The notes under the pieces: model-generated
Database searches by the model: none
Seen by the model: the letters and a program-made list of their open reading frames with translations, nothing else
What the model was told of the DNA's origin: nothing
DNA from: Actinobaculum sp. oral taxon 183 str. F0552
Lineage (GTDB): Bacteria; Actinomycetota; Actinomycetes; Actinomycetales; Actinomycetaceae
NCBI RefSeq assembly: GCF_000466165.1
Contig: NZ_KE951439.1
Coordinates: forward strand, 33,151-97,150
Reading direction: 5' to 3'
Length of the DNA: 64,000 nt
Translations under genes and position numbers: made by a program
Shown here: piece after piece, positions 25,657 to 34,715 of the stretch
Numbering within the stretch: position 1 is the first letter of the stretch
Layout of the letters: every line of letters begins with the position of its first letter

Positions 25657-26463
25657 TTAGTCAATGTCTAAACAGCTCAAATCCACGGTGACGGGTGGTA
25701 GATCTGCAGCCGACACCCGAGGTATTTCGAGCGGAGAGGGCGTGATTCCGGCCTTTGAGAGTTCCTCGACTGCGTTTTCGACGCTGCCCCCCCTAAGTGT
25801 GGCGATGGCTTGAGCTGTTACGACGCCTTCCCTGTAGCCGGAAATTGCGCGCGCAAGTAGGTGTTGCGGTGCGCGTGAGCGGTTGGAACCGTCCTAGAGG
25901 GACTCGTACTGATCTTTCCATCCGAACTGCGTAGCTAGTTGGAGTGTGTTTATCGCCATCCACTGCTTTTTGATTGAAACATCGATGTATTGACATTCGC
26001 AGAGAGCAATGGCGGCAATCGCCGGGGAGACCAGAAAACTTTGCACGACGGCGGACAGATCGGCTGTGGATAAGGATTTTCGATTCCCGAGCAATTCTCT
26101 TAAGCCGTCTTCAGGTAGAAGCAAATGACGTGCAAATGCATCTGCGCGTATTTCTTGTGGACTGCGGGAGCCGAATTCTGTTTGGCTATTCCAGTCTTCG
26201 AACAACACGTGGGCAAGTTCGTGCGCTAAAGTGCTGCGCTGCCGCATTGGATGAGGGGTTCGGGCGATGCCAATGAAAGTGACTTCTCGATCTGGGTCGT
26301 GCATAGTCAACCCGTGCTCGTCGGGATCTGCATCGATTATAGCCACATCGTGTCCGGTAGTTTGTTCGATAAGCGCAACGAGATCGTCTAACGGTTGTAA
26401 GCCTAGACGATGTTCGCGACAGAAAGAGATCGCCGCTTTTTTGGCCTGAGCTTCCAGGTTCAT
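25657..26463 (-). pseudogene. ImmA/IrrE-type metallopeptidase interrupted by TAG
   Basis: A zinc metallopeptidase of the ImmA/IrrE family. The zinc site is LAHELAHVLFED (HExxH with third ligand downstream). Translation from ATG at 26463 ends at an amber codon at 25894-25896 (189 residues). The same frame continues for 78 more codons with HLLARAISGYREGVVTAQAI and VENAVEELSKAGI, the usual C-terminal helices of this family, to TAA at 25657. So one stop codon removes the C-terminal domain; the peptidase domain is intact and might still be made. ImmA proteins cleave partner XRE repressors; the XRE gene lies 10 bp upstream. Confidence 0.7.
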
Positions 26464-26473
26464 TATTGCGGTA

Positions 26474-26812
26474 TCAGCGAGACACTGCGGGAATCGCCTG
26501 ATCGTCCAGGTAAGCGTCTAGTTCGATGAAATGAAGCAAACGCTGGCGCATTCTCTCCATCATCGGACTATTCGTCGTTCGCGCGGCATATTGAATTCTC
26601 TCGGTGACGGAATTTCCCGACAGCTGCGCGACTGTGCATCCAGTGGCTTCGGCCATCAAGATGATCTCGGTCATCTTCGCTGAGCGTTTGCCGGAGAGAA
26701 TGCGGCTGAGCGTCGATTGGGATATGCCGGTGCGGTCTCCAAGCGCCCGTTGAGAGAGCCCGGCTGCTTCGCAGGCACTTGCAATCGCCGCTCCCATAGG
26801 TGTCTTCGCCAT
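26474..26812 (-). CDS. XRE-family repressor
   Basis: A 112-residue helix-turn-helix protein. The HTH is AAGLSQRALGDRTGISQSTLSRILSGKRSA, followed by a helical tail. It is the first gene of an XRE-ImmA pair, where the peptidase typically relieves repression by cleaving the XRE protein. ATG at 26812 is preferred; a TTG at 26833 would lie inside the likely operator. Base composition is lower in GC than flanking genes, which suggests horizontal origin. Confidence 0.85.
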   Translation of the reverse strand: MAKTPMGAAIASACEAAGLSQRALGDRTGISQSTLSRILSGKRSAKMTEIILMAEATGCTVAQLSGNSVTERIQYAARTTNSPMMERMRQRLLHFIELDAYLDDQAIPAVSR

Positions 26813-26824
26813 ACGAACCGCCTT

Positions 26825-26852
26825 CTGAATCAAGTCTCGTATTGTGATTCAG
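26825..26852. promoter_or_regulatory. operator-like inverted repeat before the XRE gene
   Basis: CTGAATCA and TGATTCAG, perfect 8-bp arms separated by 12 bp, lie 13-40 bp upstream of the XRE start codon. It is the expected position of an autoregulatory XRE operator. Confidence 0.65.
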
Positions 26853-26946
26853 TCTGGCACGTCGCGGGGGAGTGCAGTGGAGTGCAGTCAAGCCATCCCG
26901 TCGAAACAGGGACGCATCCTCTGCGGTCAATCTCCGAGACGTCATC

Positions 26947-26976
26947 CGGCCTTGCCGCCGATTGCGGGGCAGGCCG
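26947..26976 (-). terminator. possible stem-loop after the LCMT-type gene
   Basis: CGGCCTTGCC pairs with GGCAGGCCG with one bulged base, starting 16 bp past the stop of the minus-strand methyltransferase. No T-run follows, so support is weak. Confidence 0.3.
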
Positions 26977-26991
26977 ATGCCCCCGATCGCG

Positions 26992-27810
26992 TCAGGTCGC
27001 GCTGCCTGTGAAGGTCACGACCACCTCGTACATGCCCTTCAGCAGGCGCATGGCGGTGAAGCCGAAGCGAATCCCGCGTGGGAGCTGTGAGCGAGAATGG
27101 CCGGGAAGGTAGGAGGAGAAGTCGAACTCGATGCGCACGTCGTCTATTCGATCGCTCCAGGTCCGCACGCTGTAGGGGTCCTTGACCCGGAAGGGCATGC
27201 GCGCGTCGGGGGTACCGTTGCGGTGGATGCTCTTCTCGCTGCCTGCGGTCATCTTCGGGGATTCGGCGTCGTAGCACAGCCGACCGCCCGGGAAGCGCGT
27301 GCCGATCTCGCGCACGAGCGCTCTGACTTCGTCGACCTCGAAATAGTAGAAGACGCCGGCTGCGATCGCGATGAGCCCTCTGCCGGCGTCGACGTGGTCC
27401 ATCCATCGATGGTCGGTCGCCGAATAGGGGAGGGCGACCTCGCGTTCGTGAGGATCGATCCAGCGGTCACGCGCCTGAAGCACTTCGGGGAAGTCGAGAT
27501 TGTAGACGAGGGAATCGGGATCGACGATTTCGTGCACGATGCGGTCGAGCCCGCAGCCGATGTTCACGATCGCCGCACCGGGGTGGCCTGTGAGATAGGC
27601 GTTGATCTCGCGGATCGTCAGCAGATGACGCAGGCCGTAGACGGCGGTTGGAAAAGCGCCGAGCTGCTGCGCGGTGCTCCCCTCGGATTCCCGGATGCTC
27701 ATCGCGTGCTCCGCCCAGGGGTCCGGGAAGAGGTCCGGCCAGCGGCGCGCGGCCTCGGCGCGGCCCATCAGCGGGAAGAAGAGCGTTTGCTGTACGTCGT
27801 TCAAGTTCAC
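26992..27810 (-). CDS. leucine carboxyl methyltransferase-family (LCM/TcmP-like) protein
   Basis: A 272-residue SAM-dependent O-methyltransferase of the LCM family. The fold motifs are AIVNIGCGLDRIVHEI (motif I), VYNLDFPEVLQARDRW (acidic motif) and GLIAIAAGVFYYFEVDEVRA. In bacteria this family includes TcmP-type polyketide carboxyl methyltransferases. Substrate is unknown and there is no biosynthetic cluster nearby. The start is GTG at 27810 behind AAAGGACTCTCC. It is separated from the divergent FGE-type gene by 249 bp in which I see no gene. Confidence 0.85.
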   Translation of the reverse strand: MNLNDVQQTLFFPLMGRAEAARRWPDLFPDPWAEHAMSIRESEGSTAQQLGAFPTAVYGLRHLLTIREINAYLTGHPGAAIVNIGCGLDRIVHEIVDPDSLVYNLDFPEVLQARDRWIDPHEREVALPYSATDHRWMDHVDAGRGLIAIAAGVFYYFEVDEVRALVREIGTRFPGGRLCYDAESPKMTAGSEKSIHRNGTPDARMPFRVKDPYSVRTWSDRIDDVRIEFDFSSYLPGHSRSQLPRGIRFGFTAMRLLKGMYEVVVTFTGSAT

Positions 27811-28059
27811 GGAGAGTCCTTTCGATGGGGCGGCTGAGGGCGATGAGGCGGTTCCGGCCGTGGTGAGTCGGCGAACCGGGCGGATTCGATCCGCCGGGCT
27901 CGATGCTTGAACCCTGACTCCGAACGCCCTGAATGTCTCGCAGCGGCATGGTTGAGTCTAGCCGGAGCCGACCGAGCCGGAGCCGTTCTTCATGCGGCCA
28001 TCCGTACGGGGCCCGTCGGCTCATCGAGTCCGTGGCTGCCGGATCGATAGGATTGCCCC

Positions 28060-28893
28060 GTGTACACGCCGCGCTTCGTCACCCTCCCTCCCGGGGCCGT
28101 TCGCCTTCACGACGCCCGGCTCGGCGAGCGAGTCGACCTCGAACTTCAGGCCTTCGCGATTGCCGACGCTCCGGTGACGCAGGCGGAGTACGCTGCGGTG
28201 CTCGGGCGGCACGCCGCGGTCAGGGCCGACGCCATTCCGAAGACGCCGGGCCCCCATCGTTGCGAGCCCGCGGGCGCGGCGCTGCCCGACACCCCCGTGC
28301 ATGGCGTGACCTGGTTCGATGCGATCGGCTGGTGCAATGCGGCGTCGGACCAAGCTGGCCTCCGACGCGCGTACCGCGTGGACGGCAGCTTCGTCGACTG
28401 GGCCGTGGACGCCGACGGCTACCGCCTGCCCACCGAGGCCGAATGGGAGTACGCGTGCCGCGCGGGAACGGACGGACCGACATACGGGCCGCTTGGCGAG
28501 ATCGCGTGGACCGAGGCCGACGACGTCGACGAGCCTCAGCCGGTGCGCGGCAAGGCGCCGAACGGCCTCGGGCTGTTCGACACCCTCGGGAACGTCTGGG
28601 AGTGGTGCTGGGACTTCGCCGACCCCGCGAGATACCGCGACTACCGCGTGCTGCGCGGCGGTGGGTACTCCGATCGGCAGTGGAGCGTGCGGGCGTCCGT
28701 CCGCCGCGGCACCGCTCCCGACACAACGTTCGAGGACCTCGGATTCCGCGTAGCGCAAGGCGCAGTCGGGAAAGCCGGGGCCGTGGAGGCGCAAGGCTGG
28801 TCGGCGTCCGACGACCGACGGCGTGCGGGCATCGGCGGATTGCTCCCCGTGGGATGGACGCCGTACCGCGAACTCCTCGAACGCGGAGGGTGA
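28060..28893 (+). CDS. FGE/SUMF1-domain protein
   Basis: A 277-residue protein made of one formylglycine-generating-enzyme-like domain. Typical blocks: APVTQAEYAAVLG, PVHGVTWFDAIGWCNA, YRLPTEAEWEYACRAG, NGLGLFDTLGNVWEWCWD, RVLRGGGYS. In true FGE two active-site Cys bind copper near the C-terminal core; here only the Cys in WEWCWD is evident in that region and I cannot place the pair. No sulfatase gene is in the window. Bacterial relatives include EgtB-like and sulfatase-modifying factors, so the function is open. The start is GTG at 28060. Confidence 0.8.
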   Translation: MYTPRFVTLPPGAVRLHDARLGERVDLELQAFAIADAPVTQAEYAAVLGRHAAVRADAIPKTPGPHRCEPAGAALPDTPVHGVTWFDAIGWCNAASDQAGLRRAYRVDGSFVDWAVDADGYRLPTEAEWEYACRAGTDGPTYGPLGEIAWTEADDVDEPQPVRGKAPNGLGLFDTLGNVWEWCWDFADPARYRDYRVLRGGGYSDRQWSVRASVRRGTAPDTTFEDLGFRVAQGAVGKAGAVEAQGWSASDDRRRAGIGGLLPVGWTPYRELLERGG

Positions 28894-29060
28894 AACAGAA
28901 GCCTGCGTGCGGTTGCGGCGAGAACCGCGAGCCGGGCCCGCGCAGTGGGGCGGCAGGCACAACCCGAAGGAGACGACCTCATCGCACCACCCTAGGCGAC
29001 GCGATTGTGGGAAAATGGCGGAAAAGCCGAAAGGCGACAGATGAAACGAAGGACGAACAG

Positions 29061-29411
29061 ATGAACGAAGAATACGCGGAGGATGCGCGCTACCTCCTTC
29101 ATGTCTCCGCGGCTGACCGCTGGCCCGCCGTGCTCAGCAATCTCGGCAATCTCACGAATCTCGGACTGGCTTCGAGGGTCTCCGTCATGATCAACGGCAC
29201 CGCGATCTACGTTCTGCAAGGCGACAACGATTGGACCGAAGCCATGGAGCGCGCCGCGCAGGCCGGAGCCACCTTCGAAGTCTGCTCGCGTTCCATCGCC
29301 AACCACGGGATCGATCCGAAGACGCTGCCGCAGTGGGTGACCCCGATACCGGCGGCGATTCCCTCGATCGCCGAGTATGCGCGGCAGGGATACGCGTACG
29401 TCAAGCCGTAG
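29061..29411 (+). CDS. DsrE-like small protein
   Basis: A 116-residue protein. The pattern LLHVSAADRWPAVLSNLGNL, then VMINGTAIYVL and FEVCSRSIANHGI, with a Cys at the DsrE-type active position, resembles the DsrE/DsrF fold found in sulfur-transfer and unknown-function proteins. ATG at 29061 follows AAGGA. It follows the FGE-type gene by 167 bp and is probably separate. Function unknown. Confidence 0.65.
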   Translation: MNEEYAEDARYLLHVSAADRWPAVLSNLGNLTNLGLASRVSVMINGTAIYVLQGDNDWTEAMERAAQAGATFEVCSRSIANHGIDPKTLPQWVTPIPAAIPSIAEYARQGYAYVKP

Positions 29412-29483
29412 CGCGCTGGCCGCCGGGGATCGGAGAGCCTGAGGAGCGGGAATGCCGAAGGGCCGGGCGCCGGAGCGTCGCCG

Positions 29484-30206
29484 TCAGCGAAGCGGGCCCT
29501 CCGCCCAGGCGAGCTCGCCGGCGGCGAGGCCGGGAAGGGGTTCGCCCGACACGATGAGGTGTGCGCGCTCCCAGGGGCGGTCGGCGGCGAAGAAGGAACG
29601 CTCGCCAGCCATCCACCAATGCCAGAAGTGGATCGTCTCCTCGGCGTCTCCGTTCACGCCTAAGGCCGTGTCGCGCCCGATACCGCGTTCCTCGGCCACG
29701 CCGTCGTCGGTCTGAACCCATATGTGCACGTCGATCAGGTCGACGACCGCGCGCATTCCCGCGCCCGTCCCCTCGACGATGACGAACGGCGCACCCGCGG
29801 GAACGACGACGGAGCCCTCGCGCCCGTGGCGGTGCCACGCCGGAGGCGTGAAGTCGAGGGAACCGGCTCTGTGCAACTCGCCGAGCGCCGTGACGAGCAG
29901 GTGATCCCACTGGTAGAGGGGCTCGTTCCAGTCGACGTCGTCGATGTGCAGCACCTGCGCGCCGGGGGACGCGGATACGAGCATCGACGTGAGCGTGGTC
30001 TTGCCGGCGCCGCCGCGGCCGTCCACCGCGACGATTCCCGGGCGGTCGGAGTGCGCCCCGGCGAGGGAGAGGACATAGCCGGCGAAGGCACGGGCATCGC
30101 TGGCTTGCCACGCGCAGACTGGCGGTTCCTCAGGTTGGAGCATTACGCGCTCGCGAATGGGCAGAGCGCGCCGCGCAAAGGCGGGGGGATTCGGATGGAC
30201 TGCCAT
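29484..30206 (-). CDS. uridine kinase-like P-loop ATPase
   Basis: A P-loop kinase-type protein of about 240 residues. Walker A is VAVDGRGGAGKTTL; VLHIDDVDWNEPLYQWD has the two Asp seen in nucleoside kinase-type proteins; PFVIVEGTGAG is the Walker B-like strand; HIWVQTDD follows. It matches the family annotated as uridine kinase in actinobacteria, but no nucleoside specificity motif can be confirmed. ATG at 30206 has no ribosome site and ATG at 30143 is an alternative. It is divergent from the ICMT-type gene. Confidence 0.7.
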   Translation of the reverse strand: MAVHPNPPAFARRALPIRERVMLQPEEPPVCAWQASDARAFAGYVLSLAGAHSDRPGIVAVDGRGGAGKTTLTSMLVSASPGAQVLHIDDVDWNEPLYQWDHLLVTALGELHRAGSLDFTPPAWHRHGREGSVVVPAGAPFVIVEGTGAGMRAVVDLIDVHIWVQTDDGVAEERGIGRDTALGVNGDAEETIHFWHWWMAGERSFFAADRPWERAHLIVSGEPLPGLAAGELAWAEGPLR

Positions 30207-30348
30207 GGGGCCGATACTAGCGAAGACGCAGGGCGAGCGGGAGGGAACGCCATATGCGGGAGTCGACGGAGATAGCCGGATATTCGGAAGCGCTGGCTGC
30301 GCTGCTAGGCTAGGGATTCGGAAAGAAACAGAGACGGAAAACGCAGCG

Positions 30349-30801
30349 ATGCCCAGAATCCCACCGATGTTCCTCATGGTGTTCGGTCTGGCGGCACAGG
30401 CCTTTCTGCCTGCTGCACCGCCCGGCCCACGATGGTGGCAGTGGACGCTTGCCCTGCCGCTTGCTCTGGCGAGCTTGGCATTCCTTTTCGGTTCGTCGAT
30501 GCGCTTCTACCGTGCGGGGGTTTCGGCCGATCCGGTCGACGTCGACCGCCCGCGGGCCCTCGTCAGGGACGGCGTCTACCGCGTGACGCGCAACCCCATG
30601 TACGTCGCAATGGCGGGAATCCTCGCAGCTCACGCCGTTCTACGCGGCCCATGGGCGTGGCTGCCCGCGGCCTGTTTCGCACTCCTCATCGACCGGTTGC
30701 AGATCCCGGCCGAGGAGGAGGCGCTGCGCCGTACTTTTCCCGAAGAATACGCCGAATATTCCTCCAAGGTGCCCAGATGGTTGGGATGGCTGCGGGCATA
30801 A
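30349..30801 (+). CDS. isoprenylcysteine carboxyl methyltransferase/PEMT-family membrane protein
   Basis: A 150-residue integral membrane methyltransferase of the ICMT/phospholipid methyltransferase group. Hydrophobic helices lie near residues 5-22, 30-50 and 88-115. The family SAM-binding end motif is clear: GVYRVTRNPMYVAM and EEEALRRTFPEEYAEYSSKVPRWLG. In bacteria the substrate is usually unknown (lipids, isoprenoids). ATG at 30349. Nothing in the neighbourhood shows its pathway. Confidence 0.85.
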   Translation: MPRIPPMFLMVFGLAAQAFLPAAPPGPRWWQWTLALPLALASLAFLFGSSMRFYRAGVSADPVDVDRPRALVRDGVYRVTRNPMYVAMAGILAAHAVLRGPWAWLPAACFALLIDRLQIPAEEEALRRTFPEEYAEYSSKVPRWLGWLRA

Positions 30802-30851
30802 TCCCTGTTCCGTCGGAGATCTGGAACGGTCACATGAGGATAGGGAGAATA

Positions 30852-32783
30852 TTACCTTACGCCAATTAGAATAGTACGGTCAGAGATTACATTAGAGTAA
30901 GAATAATTTGCATTAACCGGTATGGGAACGACCAAAGAACCTGGTGTCGGGATAGCCACGAGGCATCTATCGCTTTCCTGGCCGATATCCGGGCTGTAGC
31001 GAATCAACTGTAAGGGAACGGACACGTTGACCGATTCGGTGAATCCTGGTCGAGTGAGGACAATTTTTGGCGATATCGCATCATTATTCTGCTGATCATT
31101 CCATCTTACGGAAAAAATATCTCGCGTAGGATAAAGAGATTTCACTATATTTTTTTCATATTCTTTAAATGTAGCAGAAGAGATTAAATCTTTCCCTTCG
31201 GGAAGGCCAACTATTCTAGGCGGGGTACTGTCTTTGTCTTCAAAATAAAAAACAATGATATTACTTATGGCGGGCGGAAGTGTTCGTGCGCTATTCCCCA
31301 AATGAACAATTGCACCATTGTCGACATTCACAGCTTCGAGATCGTGATGGGGACTGTTTTTCAATCGTATGTTGTTCTTATTGTCTCGATCAATACGTCT
31401 GACAAGCCATCCGTTTCTAATATAAGGAGTTGCGGTATCAGAATCAAAGAAAAGGACATTAGTGATCGCGTGGGTAGTGGAAGGATGTAAATCGCTGGCC
31501 ATCCGAACCTCACAGACTTTCGAAGGCCAGGTAGGTTTATATCTGTCATTCGGACATGAGAATCTGGTGACGAACGCGGAACTCCCGACGGAACCCCAGT
31601 ATTGGCCACTTGCCTCGGTGGTGTTTTCCCACAGGGTGCTACCGTCTCTCAGGGAGATGCCTTCCTTGCCGATATAAGCAATGTGATCTGTAAGTTGAGC
31701 TCCATTGTAAGGCCGTTCGATGACAACAGCGCCAGTATTAGTATCGACAACGACAACAGATGCTAGGTCATATTCTTTTGAATTCTGCGCAGCGAAAACC
31801 GCGAATGCAGCGTATCGCCTGTTTGGGCTGGTTATAATACCGCACGGTATGGTGGATATCGTTCGATAACGACTTATTTCTCCTTCACAATTACCGCCAG
31901 GCTTAACCTTGTCTCTGCGGTAGGACCAGGCGGTTGTTCCCGATGCGCCGTTGATGCCGACGAGTTCCACGCTATGCCGTTTCTGTAGAAGAACGATGGG
32001 GCCTCGAGATCCCGCCTTGACGTCGATTTGGCGACCTGTCAAGTTTCTGATCCACGTCCGTTCACCTTTGACGGCGGATATGGGTTTCGGCGCTGCGATC
32101 GGAGTCGCGGTCGTCGTATGAACGGGAACGTAGACATGAGGAAGTCCGAGAATCCCGGCGAGCAAGAATGCCCACAGAGCCAAGGATGCTGCGATCCCCA
32201 TTTTCGGAAAGTGCTTGAGGGCCTCGATCTCCCTTCGGAGACGTGCGGCAAGCTTGTCGATATGACGGCGACGGAAAAGAGACACGATCCGCTTTACTTG
32301 AGACATGGAAAAAGGCGCGGTCTGTTTTCTCACGTCCTTCGTTTGCTTGGCAGATGAGCGATGGTGCTGGAACTTCAAGTATACTCGCGAGGTCACCGCC
32401 AGACCAAGTGATAGGGCTGTCGCTGTGAGGAGCAGAAGGAAATGAATGCTGAAACCTGTTGAGACAAATATATCAAGCCATTTATACCATAGAAAACATG
32501 TTGGGTAGAATAAACATATGAAGAATGCGGCGAAATGAATCCTTCGAGGACGCCGGACCCTTAAAATCCATGGAGTCGCAAGAACCACGGCACATACAAG
32601 AAGAATAACCACTCTACCTGAAGGAACTTTTACCTGCAAATTGAGACCATGATTGAAAAATAATATACAAATCAATAAGCAAGAGGCTAAAGAGGAGCCA
32701 AAATATAAACCACGAAAAATATCTAGTTTTTTGAACTTGCAATATTTCCAGACATGGAATTTGCTACTAAAATATGAAATCAT
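30852..32783 (-). CDS. large membrane protein with extracytoplasmic beta-rich domain
   Basis: Unrecognised 643-residue protein. The N-terminal 230 residues hold several membrane helices, including SSLASCLLICILFF, VVILLVCAVVLATPW, FLLLLTATALSLGLAV and ASLALWAFLLAGILGLP, with a basic cytoplasmic loop between the last two. The remaining 400 residues are beta-rich and outside, with repeats of the form VVVVDTNTGAVVIERP and DGSTLWENTTE that suggest a PQQ/WD40-like propeller. Its coding sequence is markedly AT-rich, unlike the window. Its start overlaps the stop of the next gene upstream (ATGA), and both proteins share the same architecture, so they probably form one complex. Function unknown. Confidence 0.7.
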   Translation of the reverse strand: MISYFSSKFHVWKYCKFKKLDIFRGLYFGSSLASCLLICILFFNHGLNLQVKVPSGRVVILLVCAVVLATPWILRVRRPRRIHFAAFFICLFYPTCFLWYKWLDIFVSTGFSIHFLLLLTATALSLGLAVTSRVYLKFQHHRSSAKQTKDVRKQTAPFSMSQVKRIVSLFRRRHIDKLAARLRREIEALKHFPKMGIAASLALWAFLLAGILGLPHVYVPVHTTTATPIAAPKPISAVKGERTWIRNLTGRQIDVKAGSRGPIVLLQKRHSVELVGINGASGTTAWSYRRDKVKPGGNCEGEISRYRTISTIPCGIITSPNRRYAAFAVFAAQNSKEYDLASVVVVDTNTGAVVIERPYNGAQLTDHIAYIGKEGISLRDGSTLWENTTEASGQYWGSVGSSAFVTRFSCPNDRYKPTWPSKVCEVRMASDLHPSTTHAITNVLFFDSDTATPYIRNGWLVRRIDRDNKNNIRLKNSPHHDLEAVNVDNGAIVHLGNSARTLPPAISNIIVFYFEDKDSTPPRIVGLPEGKDLISSATFKEYEKNIVKSLYPTRDIFSVRWNDQQNNDAISPKIVLTRPGFTESVNVSVPLQLIRYSPDIGQESDRCLVAIPTPGSLVVPIPVNANYSYSNVISDRTILIGVR

Positions 32784-34633
32784 TCTTTATCCATTTTCTT
32801 CAAGTTTACGTCAGTTAAAGATATATATTCATCATGTATAGCGATTGCATAGATTGCTCTGACGTTTTCAATCGGAATATCTTGACCGGTGCTCACATCG
32901 ATTAACCGTTCAATCGCAACATCATGCTGTTGTTTCCCCAATCCCTTCTCTAGGTTGAAGGGTCTCAATCCGATAGCTGGGCCAGTGGTTAACATTATAA
33001 GTTCAATTCTTTTCCCGTTAGCGTTTACCCTCTGGCCAGTTTTCATATTGTAAATTTCCCTAGGCAGTTTAGACCATTTGTTTTTAAGTTCTATCATTTC
33101 ATCGAGAGTCATTTGTTCAATTATATTTTTTTGGGGTATCTCATCAATGAAGCGAACAACCCAATCGGTGGCGGTCGTTTTCCCCATGAATTCGATACCG
33201 CCATTGCCGTTCGGAGAATATGTGTACATGGGAATCCAAGGCATCGCATGCATGACTTTAATGGTGGACGAACCATTGCGATTGGAAATGAGGGTGAGGG
33301 AAGTCGAGCCACACGCATACAGACGTGCGTCGCAATGGGCAAGACGGGGGACTGTGACGAAGCCCTGGGAAATCGGGCCGGCGAGCCAATCCGAACGGAA
33401 CTGCTTCCATTCCCGCCTCCCATTGTCGAGACGGTAGGCGATGACTGCCGTCTTATCCAGGGAAGCGGGTGAGAAGGTCTCAACGGCCACAAGTTGGTCG
33501 TTCACAGCGAGCCGAGCGATTCTTTCCTCGCTGCGAAACGTTCTGACTACTTTTCCGTCGCGGGAATCCAGGACCACAACGGTTGACGGCCCGGTCGCTG
33601 CGGAGATATTCGCTGAAATATAGTGTTTTGCCTGGTGGGAATGCTTCCCGTCGACTACCGAAGGGGCGATGAGGAATCCCACATAGCGTCCGTCTGGGGA
33701 AACAGCCAGAAGCTCTTTGGGCTCACCGCGAGGCGGCGCTCCGCCGACTGGAAGCTGCCCGTAGATCTGCGCTTTCGATTCCCACCGCCAAACCGCCTTT
33801 TTGCCGCCTACCTTGCTGGAGTCCAGGCCCTCGACCACCACACGCCCCGATGTGCTCGACACAGTGACGGTGGTGGATGCGGCCTGGACGATATCGAGAA
33901 CCCTCTTCTTTCCGATCGTTGAGGCGTGGGACGTCGTCCACGTCAGTTTCGAGCTGGACGTGAGACGCATGCGTCCGATGGCGACCCCGCCGCACACGAC
34001 GGCGATGGCCGTGGTCCCCGCCAGGACTCGCACCGCCGCCCTGGAAGCGACGTGCCTGATTCTGCGAACGGATGCGCCCGAACTCCCTTCGGACATGTGA
34101 ACTCCGCTCCCAGCATTCACGATTCCCAGACCGCCGAGGGAGATGAAACCGGCCACTAGGAGCGCGATCGCCAGTCGAACGAGTAAGTTTGCCGATTCGG
34201 AGCTCGAGGCGGCGGAAGGGAGTTCTCTGGGTGACAGAAGGGAGTAGAAAATCGCCCCTGCAACCAGGGCGACGAGGTCGAGGGCGAAGAGGTCGCCGTA
34301 GCCATTCAGTGTTCTGTTCCGATACGCTGGGTCCGCGCGGACCCATAGCTTCAGGGATAGAAGCACGTTGGCGACGGCCAAGACATAGGCGGCTGGGGCG
34401 CGATACTCTCCGGAAAACGCAGCTGGCGCGGAGACGACGACGATGAGAAGCATACAGCCCGAGCTGAATAGGAAGACAACGGTGAGGAGTACGGCAACCC
34501 TCCAGAGCTTCAGCGCCCACGAATGCGAAGAAGCCGAAAATCTGGCGCGAACGAATCGCGAGGCCGTACTCGGAGAAAGAGAACGGCCTCCGGATTCGGG
34601 AATCCCACGTTGCGCTTGTTCAGACCCGTCCAT
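32780..34633 (-). CDS. large membrane protein, second of the tandem pair
   Basis: Unrecognised protein of 617 residues (ATG at 34633 after AAAGGTGG; GTG at 34657 gives 625). Membrane helices: LWRVAVLLTVVFLFSSGCML, AYVLAVANVLLSLKLW, LDLVALVAGAIFYSLL, VRLAIALLVAGFISLGG, and a final one near VLAGTTAIAVVCGG. An exterior beta-rich domain follows, with ELLAVSPDGRYVGFLIAP and STVVVLDSRDGKVVRTF resembling propeller blades. The C-terminal third is AT-rich while the N-terminal part has normal GC, as if assembled from two sources. It is translationally coupled to its downstream paralog. Confidence 0.7.
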   Translation of the reverse strand: MDGSEQAQRGIPESGGRSLSPSTASRFVRARFSASSHSWALKLWRVAVLLTVVFLFSSGCMLLIVVVSAPAAFSGEYRAPAAYVLAVANVLLSLKLWVRADPAYRNRTLNGYGDLFALDLVALVAGAIFYSLLSPRELPSAASSSESANLLVRLAIALLVAGFISLGGLGIVNAGSGVHMSEGSSGASVRRIRHVASRAAVRVLAGTTAIAVVCGGVAIGRMRLTSSSKLTWTTSHASTIGKKRVLDIVQAASTTVTVSSTSGRVVVEGLDSSKVGGKKAVWRWESKAQIYGQLPVGGAPPRGEPKELLAVSPDGRYVGFLIAPSVVDGKHSHQAKHYISANISAATGPSTVVVLDSRDGKVVRTFRSEERIARLAVNDQLVAVETFSPASLDKTAVIAYRLDNGRREWKQFRSDWLAGPISQGFVTVPRLAHCDARLYACGSTSLTLISNRNGSSTIKVMHAMPWIPMYTYSPNGNGGIEFMGKTTATDWVVRFIDEIPQKNIIEQMTLDEMIELKNKWSKLPREIYNMKTGQRVNANGKRIELIMLTTGPAIGLRPFNLEKGLGKQQHDVAIERLIDVSTGQDIPIENVRAIYAIAIHDEYISLTDVNLKKMDKE

Positions 34634-34715
34634 TTCCACCTTTGAAGGATACGACACGTAAAACGCCTGCGTCTACGGTTTTCTACGCATGGACTCGATT
34701 CAAGCATGGAATCCG

